Source: Rostrohypoxylon terebratum
Taxonomy: Eukaryota; Ascomycota; Sordariomycetes; Xylariales; Hypoxylaceae
Assembly: GCA_022497145.1 (NCBI GenBank)
Contig: MU386020.1
Location: forward strand, 1 to 41,531
Direction: 5' to 3'
DNA length: 41,531 bases
Of the stretch, positions 1 through 10,243 are shown piece by piece. The position numbers were made by a program, and so were the translations under genes. Below the pieces are notes generated by a model, which was given only the letters and a program-made list of their open reading frames with translations, was not told the origin of the DNA and ran no database searches. Within the stretch, counting starts at the first letter, position 1; the number at the start of each line of letters is the position of its first letter.

Positions 1-169
1 GGCGGCCGGGGTGAGCGGAACCCGGAAGGGTAAGTGGGCCCGCCCACCGCCACAATGAGTCAGCAGACGCGGTCGTGCCGCATGTTCGATATTGCTTCCT
101 AAGCAGATATATACCGGTAGGTATCTAGGTAGTCGGGTGAAGTGTTAGAAATTTCCAAATGTCTCGGCT

Positions 170-1287
170 TCAAACCACCGGCCAACCGCTCGAAAAGTCG
201 ATGGTATTCCATCCGAACCGCTTGTCACCGTCGGCATAGCCAATTGTGGTATCGACATAATGATAGTAGAGAATCTGAAATAAAAAGTTAGTAATGCGCA
301 CCTAGGTCTGCAATGTATTTGATCGATTTACTCACGGGTCCATGATTAGGGTCATTATAAACCCCCTGTCCTCCTGGTCCGTAGACCGTTCCGTGAGACT
401 GGAGGACTATGGTTCCACCACTGCTAGTGCAGGACTTGCCACTGGAATCCACGAACCCTCCAGTCGCAGAGGTAGATCGGCAGACCATGATTTTATACTC
501 GTCGCCGGCAGCTGGTCTGCTCGTATCGTAGCCGCAACATTTGCCTTTGCTGAAAAACAAGTAATAGTAGTTTCCATACTTGAATATGAAGGACCCTTCC
601 TCGTCCGTTTTAACTGGATCATAAGCAACTTGGTAGCTAGAAGCGCCGCTTGCTATGGCGCTGGGTGTGCTCTTCATCGGTACTTGGTAGATATCCTGCC
701 AGAAGCTACCGAATGTGATAAGGTACGTTCCGCCGGCGTTGATGAGATTGGCATCGATCGCATTGTATAGCTTACCGGATGTCGATTGGATTCCAGTGGC
801 TCCGAGATCTGTCCAGGTACCTACATCTAAGCTAGAGGATGTGGCGACTCCAATAGCAGAGTCTTGGACGCCAAATGTGCTAACAGAGTAGTAAAGATAG
901 TATGTACTACCAACTAGAGAGACGTCTGGTGCCTATTTTTATAGTACAACTTGAGTAAAACAACTTTCGGTACATAAGAACAATGAAATGGTATTGCCAA
1001 AACTTAGTATAAAGACTTACCCAAAGATCTTGATTTCCGGCAAGGTTGATCTTCGAACCTGAAGGTAACGCCGCACCTCGATATGTCCAAGGGCCCGTGA
1101 TATCCGGAGCGGTGTGAACTGCGATTTTTCCGCCCGTAGAGAAACGAAAGTATGTTCCATCAGATCGACGGATAATGGAGGGATCGTGCGTATTAGTGCA
1201 GGTACCCGAGCATGCGCCGGGATTGGCGTATCCGGACACGACAGCCAGTAAGGGCAGAAGACCCAAGAGCCCGGTAGAGATTCTCAT
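170..1287 (-). CDS. abnA: Secreted endo-1,5-alpha-L-arabinanase, GH43
   Basis: Hydrolyses internal alpha-1,5 links of pectic arabinan outside the cell. Three exons read on the minus strand: 1287-1021, 932-336 and 274-170. The introns are 88 and 61 bp with GTAAGT and GTGAGT donors, both phase 0. The product is 322 residues, the usual length for fungal AbnA. Residues 1-19 form a signal peptide ending before YANPGACSG. The five-bladed propeller catalytic set is visible: base Asp35 in THDPSIIR, Asp149 in YNAIDANL and acid Glu201 in DEEGSF. The conserved KCCGYDTS, GPGGQGVYNDPN and C-terminal GWNTIDFSSGWPVV blocks are also present. The start at 1287 is chosen because the signal peptide begins there; an upstream in-frame codon is not ATG. 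It is transcribed away from the DUF3176 gene. The match to the AbnA family is close along its whole length. Confidence 0.95.
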
Positions 1288-2347
1288 CGTAATTACCTGC
1301 AGCCCTACGAGTAGTACAAGATTCAAGAAACAGAACTTCTCGGGTCAATATATTAAATTTCTGATGAGAAATTATTATGATTTAATATAGAGATGAGCGG
1401 GTTATTCGGCGGCTATCACGGACCCTATGTCTGTGGGTTTTCCCTATTAGGAAATCTAGGTATCCTGTTGGCGGTCTCTGATTGGAGGAATCCAACCTCA
1501 GATTTCGCCGTAGGGGGGTTGCCGGGAGGGTGGAGCTGGAGGGAGGACCTCATCTGATATGCGCACCACTCAACGACAACATGCTATTACCTAGATACTT
1601 TTCACTTGGGATGCTTTGACATATACTGATCTAATACCCATTCATTCCCACCTACTCGACTTCTCCAATGTTTCAAGTTATCCTACTATCCTACCGTGAA
1701 TTTCTTCCCCGCATTATCCTGGCAGTAATCTATGGATGGACTGTTCTCTACTCCAACGGTCTTCGAATCCACCAGGTTAGGTCAATAGGTTAGGTATTTC
1801 CAAGGTTATTTTATAATCGTCATACTCCTGAGTTTTGGCCACTACCTAAAAGCGTGATTGAACCCGTATAACTTGTGGCTGACTTCAGCACATTTTCTGT
1901 ATAAATTCGACATGGCTGCGAAAGTAATGTCTCACAAGGCACAACGCCCGTGTGATCAACAGCTGCATAAAGTCTCAAAGGACCCAATTATAACTTCCAA
2001 TGAAACTTCTCAGTTAGGAAGATCTATTTCAATACCTGTTGCTGATTCGTCCCAGTATTACAAAGTCCTAGACACGACTGTAATTTGTAATACAACACAG
2101 AAACAGCCCCAAGGCAGAAAACGCCTTGGTCCGATCTTATTGACCATCACGAATCATGAATTCCTTGGGCTGTAGCACGTTGCACGGCACTAGACTGTCA
2201 GCTCAGGAGCAAATACTGCGCAACTCGTTAGCTGTAAAGTAATCGGCTATCTTGTCTAGGAACCGGTATATAAATTGTGGTCAAGCCCATCTGATAAATA
2301 TGCGACCCCTCTACAGCTCGAATGAATATGTCTCACATCTGAGCAAG
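1288..2347. other. Divergent intergenic region, no gene seen
   Basis: About 1.06 kb between the divergent arabinanase and DUF3176 genes. Open frames here are short and resemble no protein. An inverted CCAAT box (ATTGG) lies near 1481, about 195 bp upstream of the arabinanase start. Presumably both promoters lie here. Confidence 0.6.
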
Positions 2348-4616
2348 ATGGATTCCACACACTTGCACCGGTCTATATCAACGGCATCGACAGCCACTGC
2401 ATGGACTCAAAGGGCACTTGAAGGGATGGGTCTGGCTAGTGGTAATTCAGAACTCAAGTACATACAAATGAACACGTTGACCAAGATTTAAAAACAGAAT
2501 ACACAACCTTAACCAATACTCAAGCTGGCGCAGAGGATGATGCCGACAGCATTGTTTCACAGCCCTCGACAGCTATTGAGCAGCACTCGGGTGCGAGCCT
2601 ATCCGACCAACAACAAATTCCTACGATCCAAATTCAAGAAAATGAACATATTCGAGGCGGAGATCGTCATAGCATAGAGACGATCCCAAATCCTCAACCT
2701 GTACCGAAGAAAAAGATGAAATTGATAAGTATTTGGTGGCTGGAGATAGCTTCGTGTGTAGTAGTGGTTGCCATGATAGCTGCACTTGCGGGCACGGTTC
2801 AACCTTACAGCGGGCAGCCACTTTCTCGATGGCCCTATTCCTTTCCTATCAACACCATCGTTTCTTTCTACGCCGAGGTAATGAGGGCTGCACTGGTCCT
2901 CGTATTGGGCGAATGTGAGTGGCTCATCACTTCTTGTAACTAACTACCTGCTAAGTACTTAATGGATGAGTATTCAAGAAGTTGTCCGTTGACATAACGA
3001 GGTTCTAATTACTATTACATGGGTAGGCCTAAGTCAGTTGAAGTGGAGTTGGTTTACCTCTCCACGTCCTCTGCATCACATGGAACATTATGATAGCGCA
3101 TCCCGCGGACCTTGGGGATCTCTCAAGCTATTATGGGCAATTCGCCTAAGGTATGGTCCCTAGTAAATGGTAGTACTTACCTAGGTACTTATCTCAGTCT
3201 ATTTCTAGGGCTATATTACCCTCGTTGGGTGGGATTATCATGATACTTTCACTAATCGTGGTTCCTTTTACGTCAGTTCAAGTTCCCTCCCATTTCTTCT
3301 CGTAAACTACTGATCCGCCAGAAAGACAGCAGATTGTCCAGTTCTATAATTGCAACATGGTAGATACGACGCTTAATGCATCCGTTCCGACGACACACAT
3401 TGCGTATTCCGGACACAGCGGAGCTACTCAGAGTATCGTAGCCAGCGCACAGGCTGTGATAAATAGCGGAGTATACAGCAGTGAACTGAAGCAGCCATCC
3501 TTCGTCTGCTCGACTGGAAATTGTACCTTCGAAGTATATCACTCTATCGGCTGGTGTAGCCATTGTGAAGATATTTCCGATCAGCTAGAGATTCAATACG
3601 CCGACTCGGGATTGCTTACTTTTACTTTACCTTCTTCCAACCTCTCCGCAACGGAAAAACTTGAAACGTTCGTGATGGGTGCTGGAGGATACGGAATGCA
3701 AGCTATACTGGGATGGACGGCAAACGGGACTAGTCGCCCATTGTCGCAATCCCCGTGGGGAAAGAGAGGTTTCGGAGCCGCGGAATGTTATATTGGCCCC
3801 TGTGTCAGAGATTATCGGGGCATAGTGCAAGGCGGTAGGCTTTCGGAAAACTTTACCTCGATGAGCTGGAATCCCTCTGATGATATTGAGAATGGTCAGG
3901 AGGTGGACTACGTCAATGTCCCATGTTTGAATGCCTCTGAGACTCAGAGCTTACATGATGCCGGCTACAATCTCGATCCCCAAACAACAGCGTGGTTCAG
4001 GTGGACTGGCTTGAACCTGACTCGTGATGTTTATCTACGTCCAGATTGTGTCTACCAGTCTTACGGACCTCAACTTTTCACCCTTCGCGAGTATCTCACA
4101 GACATGTTCACAGGCAAGCTCGAATATGCGGTGGGCGACATAACTGGACCGCCAATCCTACAGACAATTTACCAGGAAGGGAATGTTACTTATTCCACGA
4201 TAAACGACATGTACAACCGGATCGCCCAAGGGTTGACGGCATGGGCGCGTGAGCAAGGCAGTAACGTCACGGGACAGGTTTGGAGGAGCGATACGTGCGT
4301 GTATGCTCATTGGCAATGGGTAGCGTATCCCACGTCGTTGATAGTGGGGACGGTGGTTTTCCTGGTGTGGACGATAGACCGCACGAGGAAGGAAGAGGGA
4401 AGCCGGCAAGACTACAAGTCATCGCCTCTTGCGTTTCTGTTTCATCGACTAGGAAGCGTCGGCTCCGAAGGCCTGGTGTCTAATATTGGAAGCAACGGCG
4501 AGTTGCAAGAGAAAGCGAAAACAATGAGGGTCGTGTTTCACGGTACTGATGACGTGTGGCGCTTTACTGAAGTTGAGGAATCGTATACTCCGGCAACTAA
4601 GAAACGAGGTGTCTAA
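2348..4616 (+). CDS. DUF3176 family multi-pass membrane protein
   Basis: Fungal-specific membrane protein of unknown function. I rebuilt five exons: 2348-2441, 2498-2914, 3027-3150, 3209-3271 and 3326-4616, giving 662 residues. Each junction restores frame, and the family landmarks fall across the joins: IWWLEIASC, YSGQPLSRWPY, GECLSQLKW and PFTQQIVQFYNC. The last motif is produced only by splicing out a 54-bp intron that contains the stop at 3303. Three membrane helices lie near residues 108-130, 140-170 and 215-235. A large glycosylatable outside domain follows, with Cys pairs and many N-x-S/T sites, then a fourth helix (WVAYPTSLIVGTVVFLVWTI) and a cytoplasmic tail. The N-terminal 100 residues are polar and probably disordered. 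An in-frame ATG at 2300 is an alternative start. The family is certain; the role is unknown. Confidence 0.88.
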
Positions 4617-5411
4617 TACAGTAGATACTAGATTGCATTGATACGAGTGATGCAGCCCTGTAAGGGAGGATGCGGCCGAGTACTGCAGACTACAGCTCAA
4701 TTTCGGAAGCAAATATAGGTATAGGTGTATACGACTCGTGCTCTGTTTCCAATTGCTAGAGCATCTTGGATTCGAAGATATATTTGATCTATTACCTGCC
4801 CAGGTAGGTAAGTGCTGTTGCAGGGTTGTGATACTGCGCCACAAGGGGAATGATCGCGTCGTCTATATCTGGCGCGGCTTGAGACGCTCGACTGCCTTGA
4901 CAGCACTTCGAATGCTTACAGATTTGTCGCATCTCAAGACCCTGAAGATATTTCGGGTTGTTTTGTTTTTTCCATCCTTCTCCTACAGATAAAACAAGCG
5001 ACATCAGATGAACGACGTCGTTTGGAGATCCAATCTTATGTTGACTTACTATGCAGCCAAGTGTTTCTAGAGTCCAAATATAGTGTTCTTCCGCAGCGGA
5101 GGAAGAATCCTTCATCGTTCTACGTACGGTCCCGAGCGGCGCACGTAGGCAACCAACAAATCTTGATATCTTGAAACAAATCTAACAACTTAGTAATCTC
5201 AATAATATAGAGGTATATGTAGAGATGAAAGTCAGGTATATGAGCGCACTGGTCCAAGAGCTTGTCGCTCAACGCCATTGCGACTCATTATTCCGCAACA
5301 ACCTAATTGACAAGTAACTATTCCGCATCACTGCTAGCTAACCGTTTCCAGTACGGAAAAACTCCAACATTCCTCAACCAAACGGACAAAGCGAAAATAC
5401 TTACAAAACTC
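4617..5411. other. Intergenic, nothing recognised
   Basis: About 0.8 kb between two co-directional genes. Only short incidental open frames are seen on either strand. It holds the DUF3176 3' end and presumably the promoter of the following gene. Confidence 0.5.
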
Positions 5412-6345
5412 ATGGGTTTCTCACTATGGCGATTATTGAAAGCGATATCACTGGGGGCGACGTTGGTGCAATATGGTGTCGAAGGACAGACGTCGAGTAA
5501 AAGCCAGGCAGCCAGCAAAACCACCAGTTCCCCATCTATGGTCATTACAGGGGGGTCATTTCAAGGGTTCGCCATTGTCGGTAAAATGAGTACGCCAGCC
5601 TTTTTTTTCCGCGGAAAAACAGGAGTATTCGTGCAGACGAGCTAACAAGGACTACTAGCTACTGCGGTTTCTTGCCTTGGTGGTGAAGTATTCGTCACTT
5701 CCGGCCAATATGCGGCCTGCTGTGCAACCACGACATCGTCATGTGCGATAGCCACGGCTTGCAGTGGAAACGAAGTCGTATGGCAGAACGGAAAGGCGTC
5801 TGATTGGTAAGCCCACATGCCGCATTCCATGGCGAACCGTGCTCACCGGTGCGAAAAGCGGTCCAATGCAGTGCCATCTACGACGGATCTTCTCGGCGTA
5901 CGGCGACAAGGAGGCAGCGCTTATACAACCACGCTGTGTTAGCATCGAGGAGATAGATACGCTGTATCAATCGGTGCCGATGACATCCAGACTCGTATTG
6001 CCATTGGTCGCTGCGGACGCCACAGCTACTGCAGCTAACGGCTCTCCAATTGAAATAGGACTGCCTGTGCCGACGACACCGACCGTTGTGAACGGAAATT
6101 CTCCCTCGTCGAATCTTAGTACTACGATTCTCGGTGCCGTGTTTGGCGCTTTGGCGTTGGTCATTTTCGTATACTGGTGTGAGCAGAAACATGAAATTGC
6201 GAAGGGCGGGATGGGAAGTAGAAGCGTGTACGAGATGAAAAATATACCGGAAAGTACCTCGTCTGCCAACTTGGGAGGGGATACGAGGCTAGGACCTTCG
6301 AACATATCCGGACCCACGGCAATAGCAAGCACAAATAACACATGA
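5412..6345 (+). CDS. Cys-rich single-pass membrane protein, unknown
   Basis: Not assigned to a named family. Three exons, 5412-5580, 5659-5806 and 5859-6345, give 267 residues. The first intron carries a perfect CTAAC branch site 12 bases before its AG end, and splicing removes the stop at 5643. The order is an N-terminal signal-like hydrophobic stretch (LLKAISLGATLVQYGVEG), a Ser/Thr linker, a domain with eight Cys (about residues 62, 77, 78, 85, 91, 106, 111 and 132), a Ser/Thr/Pro stalk, one membrane helix at about 194-214 (ILGAVFGALALVIFVYW) and a charged cytoplasmic tail. This type I layout is common in fungal surface proteins of the wall-sensor kind, but that role is only inferred. The exon 2-3 join fits the Cys pattern and the TLYQSVP segment; the third exon frame before residue 130 is the least certain part. 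Confidence 0.7.
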
Positions 6346-6589
6346 CACTGATGAAACCGGGGAAAGGTGCCCTTGGACAAATGTAATAAAGTAAATAACT
6401 TGCGTATATTGTTTAATAAATGTTAATAATCTAGCAGCGATATATGCGAATGAGGCTGGTCGCATCGTGTATCCAGGTACATAATTTCCGACGATGCAGT
6501 TCTTGATGTTGCAGATGATACACACGGTAGGTAATGGATCGAGGTATTGAAATGGCAGGCTTGAAGATATCGTCAATTGAGATAAGCTT

Positions 6590-8677
6590 TCAGCCAAACA
6601 CCCAGTTAAACCACTTAGAAAGAGTATTCCTGTTATGTTTAGTTAGACAATCTAAGAAAGGTGAAGTGTAGACTTACCTCGGAGGCGATGGGACGAATCT
6701 GTTCGTGTAGTCTTCGATGGCGGCAACGTCTTTGACCAAATCCACTTCATAGGGTCGATGAAATCGAGTCTTGTGGATTACTTTCCAGCCAACAAAAAGG
6801 ATCGGGCACACAGCAATCATCGTATAACTAGTGCTTCCGAGTTAGCTATGAGTTGTCTCTTGCTACATAGGACTCTAAAACGTTAAGACTCACGAGAATA
6901 GAAAATTCGGGACATTCCACATCCCCGGCAAGAAAACTTTGTAGCCGCCCACGAAAGTCATAATGAACGTCGCAACTAAGGCATAATAGGCGGCATAGGG
7001 CTGTAAGATGCCTTTATATGGTAGAGTATCGCGGCTGATTCCCTGCACCTTCAGAGCTCGGTGGAAGCAGATGTACGTAACGCACATCACGCTGAAATTG
7101 ATGAGTTGAGATGCGGTTACCAGGCTAACGAACCAGCTTAGGACGACGGCGGCATTTTGGCTCACTTGAAGGAATGCGAGCAACGCAATCAGCAAGACAA
7201 CAAACACACAGTAGATAGGGACACCCTTTCGTGTGCACCTGGTCAAGACCTTTGGCGCTTTGCCCTCGAGAGCTAGCCCGTATAGCGATCGGGATGCGCA
7301 GTACACATAACTATTTCCAGCAGAGAAAGCGGCGGTTAAAACCATAGCGTTGATAATGTGTGGTAATATTGGAATCCCAAGACGGTTCATCGCGACGACA
7401 TATGGCGAAGCCGCTGCACCTGGCTCGGAATTGTCGAAGGCTTCCTTTAGCTCAGCGTCGTCATACGGAACCAGAATTCCCACGCATAAGGAACCAAGCA
7501 TGAAGAAAGTGGTTAGTCGATAGAATACAGCATTGAAAGCTTTAGGCATGACCGCACGAGGGTTCTCCGCCTCCCCGGCAGCCATCGAGACGTAATCAGG
7601 TCCAGCTCTATTTATAGTTAATATATGAGCGTTTACCCCTATTTTCTAGGTTAGATAATGAACCTACATCGTGAAGGAAGCTTGGATCAAGCATTGTAAA
7701 AAGCCCTGGAATCTCCCCAGAGAACCAGTCGTGTAGTACTCGGCGAAAGACCCAGGTTCGTACCAATACCGGAAGCCGAACCGATCATGTAGCGGATTGC
7801 CACCCAACATAACAATGAAGGTGAATATGATCAATCCGACGATGAGCAGGACCTTGCCCAAGGCAGCCCAGAATTCAGTCTCGCCGTACCACTTCACAGC
7901 TAGGACGTTGATTAGTGCATAGAGCACGAGGACAATGGCGATGATCCCTCCGGCGGGCACAATATCACTCCAGTAGTGAATAACGACATTGCATGCTGTT
8001 ACCTCGAATGGCACGAGCGCAGCTTCGAAGATGAAAAAGTTCCACCCGGCAGCGAAGCCGAAGGCCTCATCGACGTAGCGGCCAGCGAATCGGATCTAAC
8101 AGGTAAGAAAAAGCAATTGTTAGTATTTCTGACCTTGCCTTATGTCATATTATTAAATATTATTTTTTTTCCCAATTCGGCCAAGAATTCAAATTGTTGT
8201 ACTCACTATGGTTGGTTACGTTAGTTCATAGTTATCACGCTATAAAAATAAAAATTTGGAGATCGCTCGAAAATTTTCAATGGGTGAAATCTTGGGGCTT
8301 CAAAACATAATTCCATACGTACCAAATGGTGAAGAGATAGGTAGATATGTAACCATCTCAGCCATACACATAGTTATGGCGAGAATGACCGTACACCAGA
8401 GCGAAAAGGCGATGAAGAGACTTCCCGGTCCGCCTTGCAAGAGGCCTGTTCCGATCGAGACATAGAGAGCCGTGCCAATGGTTCCACCAATACCGATCAA
8501 TTGAATATGTCGAGGTTTAAGCTTGCGATGCGTGCCGTCGCTATCATTAACCGTCGTGAGGGATTCAATATGGCTGCCCCGACGGCCGAGGACGCTCTTC
8601 TCAGCATCTTTGACGTCGTTACCGGACGCGTAATCGGGCGGTAAGGCTGTCGAATACTCGACACCCGAGGATGCCAT
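6590..8677 (-). CDS. Amino-acid permease (APC/YAT family), intron 1 out of phase
   Basis: Plasma-membrane proton-coupled amino-acid transporter of the fungal YAT group, about 560 residues and 12 helices. Exons on the minus strand: 8677-8323, 8095-7668, 7607-6894, 6827-6678 and 6629-6590. Recognisable blocks are KPRHIQLIGIGGTIGTALYVS, AEMVTYLPISSPF, RFAGRYVDEAFGFAAGWNFF, AGPDYVSMAAGEAENPRAVMP and the YEVDLVKD tail. Introns 2-4 (60, 66 and 47 bp) join perfectly. Intron 1 is unusually long (227 bp). Its only good donor (GTACGT at 8322) leaves one base, while its acceptor (TTAG at 8096) opens a phase-0 exon beginning ATC CGA TTC, so the join is one base out. Either the allele is frameshifted, a base is wrong, or an unusual splice is used. 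Nearby GATA sites suggest nitrogen control. Confidence 0.85.
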
Positions 8678-8816
8678 GTTGGTGTCAATTGTTTCTATCC
8701 AGATTCCAGATGCAGGGACTTCAAGTAGCGGGTAGCCAATTGCTCGGGACAGCGTTCAGACCGCGGAAAATTCCTTTAAGTAAAAGAGAAAAGAATTCGG
8801 CGATGAATTCCATAGG

Positions 8817-8857
8817 TGATAGGTGATAACTGTTAGACGTGACTGCAAGAAGATAGT
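8817..8857 (+). promoter_or_regulatory. Clustered GATA boxes upstream of the permease
   Basis: TGATAG (8817-8822) and TGATAA (8824-8829) lie back to back, and a third GATAG sits at 8852. They are about 140-175 bp upstream of the permease start. A further GATAA occurs at 9043. Paired HGATAR sites within 30 bp are the known target layout of AreA/NIT2 nitrogen regulators, and amino-acid permeases are classic targets. The sites are seen; their function is inferred. Confidence 0.4.
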
Positions 8858-9384
8858 CAGTCGCAGCTGGGCTATGCGACCTTGGTCAGATCAACCAGTC
8901 AGCAAGAGAAGAGAAGAAAAGAAAAAGCAATGTAACAGCAGGACGCCAAAAGCCGAGGCGGCGAAGGATCTGTCAGTCTGTTTCTCACTTGTGCGACGTT
9001 TAATTACCATGTAATAATCAGTAATAATAGGTGAGTAGGAAAGATAACATGTGCCAAGATCATTCCGGAGCCTTGGTTCGTTCTAGGGTTCTAGTCTTGA
9101 GCTGCTGGAGGCTGGAGCTGCGAGCGTTGAGGAACCGTGTAGCCTAGGTAGGTACTACCTATTACATAGTACAGTATGCACCTAGTAACCTAAGAGACAA
9201 GGATTCAGGCCAACAAATGTGTGACCGATGATTGGTGATTGGTGGGTAGCGATCGGACAAGGGGGGCATATCGACGCTCGTGTACGCCCAATGCACGCGA
9301 GAATCTAGTTGCTGCAGTTGCTGCTGAGAACTGCTAGGTAGGCTAGGCAAGTACGATGTAGGCTAGGCTGCTAGGCAAGGGACC

Positions 9385-9407
9385 GGGGGTACTGGGGGTA
9401 CTGGGGT
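9385..9407. repeat. Tandem 9-bp G-rich repeat
   Basis: Unit GGGGGTACT occurs twice in tandem and is followed by a truncated third copy (GGGGT). It continues a run of CTAGGC-containing words from about 9336. Confidence 0.8.
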
Positions 9408-9863
9408 TTAGGTAACGGCAGGTCTTGCCAGGAACCACAGATAAGCGTGGGTGTATCCATGAATCTCTCTCCACCGGTGACATGGACGTGACGGTGGCGG
9501 AAGTAGCCGAGTAATACATAGTGTATATAGTCTCACATCAGCATAGCATTGTTTTGCCATACCGAAAGCTAGTTCAGGATAGTTGGGGGGGTTTCAAGGT
9601 TTTCTCGCCACTAACTTATTCCAAAAATGGGGGTTGTTCGTTGATAGCTGAATATCCACTGTAATCCCGAGCTCTACTAGGTATGCTGTACTAAACGTCA
9701 CCGATTCATTGTTGGTAACGACAGACTGACAAAAAGATGTTATTGTTTGGAATACTGAAAAGCCGCTTATCTTGCTTATCTTAGCTGTCTCGTGCTGAGC
9801 CTAGCGAGTAAGACTGCGAATTAGCCCTGGAAGATCCGTGCTCTACGCATCAATAGCCCTAGT

Positions 9864-9884
9864 AGATACTAGATACTAGATACT
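9864..9884. repeat. Tandem 7-bp repeat, three copies
   Basis: Three perfect copies of AGATACT, followed by a partial fourth (AGA). No gene overlaps it. Confidence 0.85.
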
Positions 9885-10243
9885 AGAGACCCTGTCGCAT
9901 GCATATGACTCAAGAAAATGCAGCTTTTCCTTCTGTCCAGCAACTTTCGGTCAGCTCAATGCGATTTGACCCTTGACTGATATCTATACCTAGGACCTAG
10001 GTATCCTATATCTCACTACTGTTATCCGATGATAATAATCTCGTAAGGATATTTGAAAAAAAACGTAAGGCTGAACAGGTCATGTTATGTTTTTATTTCT
10101 CTTAACCGAGGTATTCAGGGCTAAATCTCCGTCCAATTTCCACCCAACTTCCCATTTGTGGCATTTGTGGGTTGAGATGTGGGCTGAACCGCCTAAGCAC
10201 TTGGCTTACCCGCGCTAAAAACGCCTACTACATAGTAGTACTA

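Larger units (their letters stand above)
8678..10243. other. Intergenic, low-complexity, no gene seen
   Basis: About 1.57 kb between the permease promoter and the 3' end of the phospholipase-D-like gene. No convincing open frame on either strand. It is rich in short tandem repeats and in CTAGG-containing words (near 9143, 9336-9380 and 9988-10002). It holds clustered GATA boxes near the permease. Confidence 0.6.
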
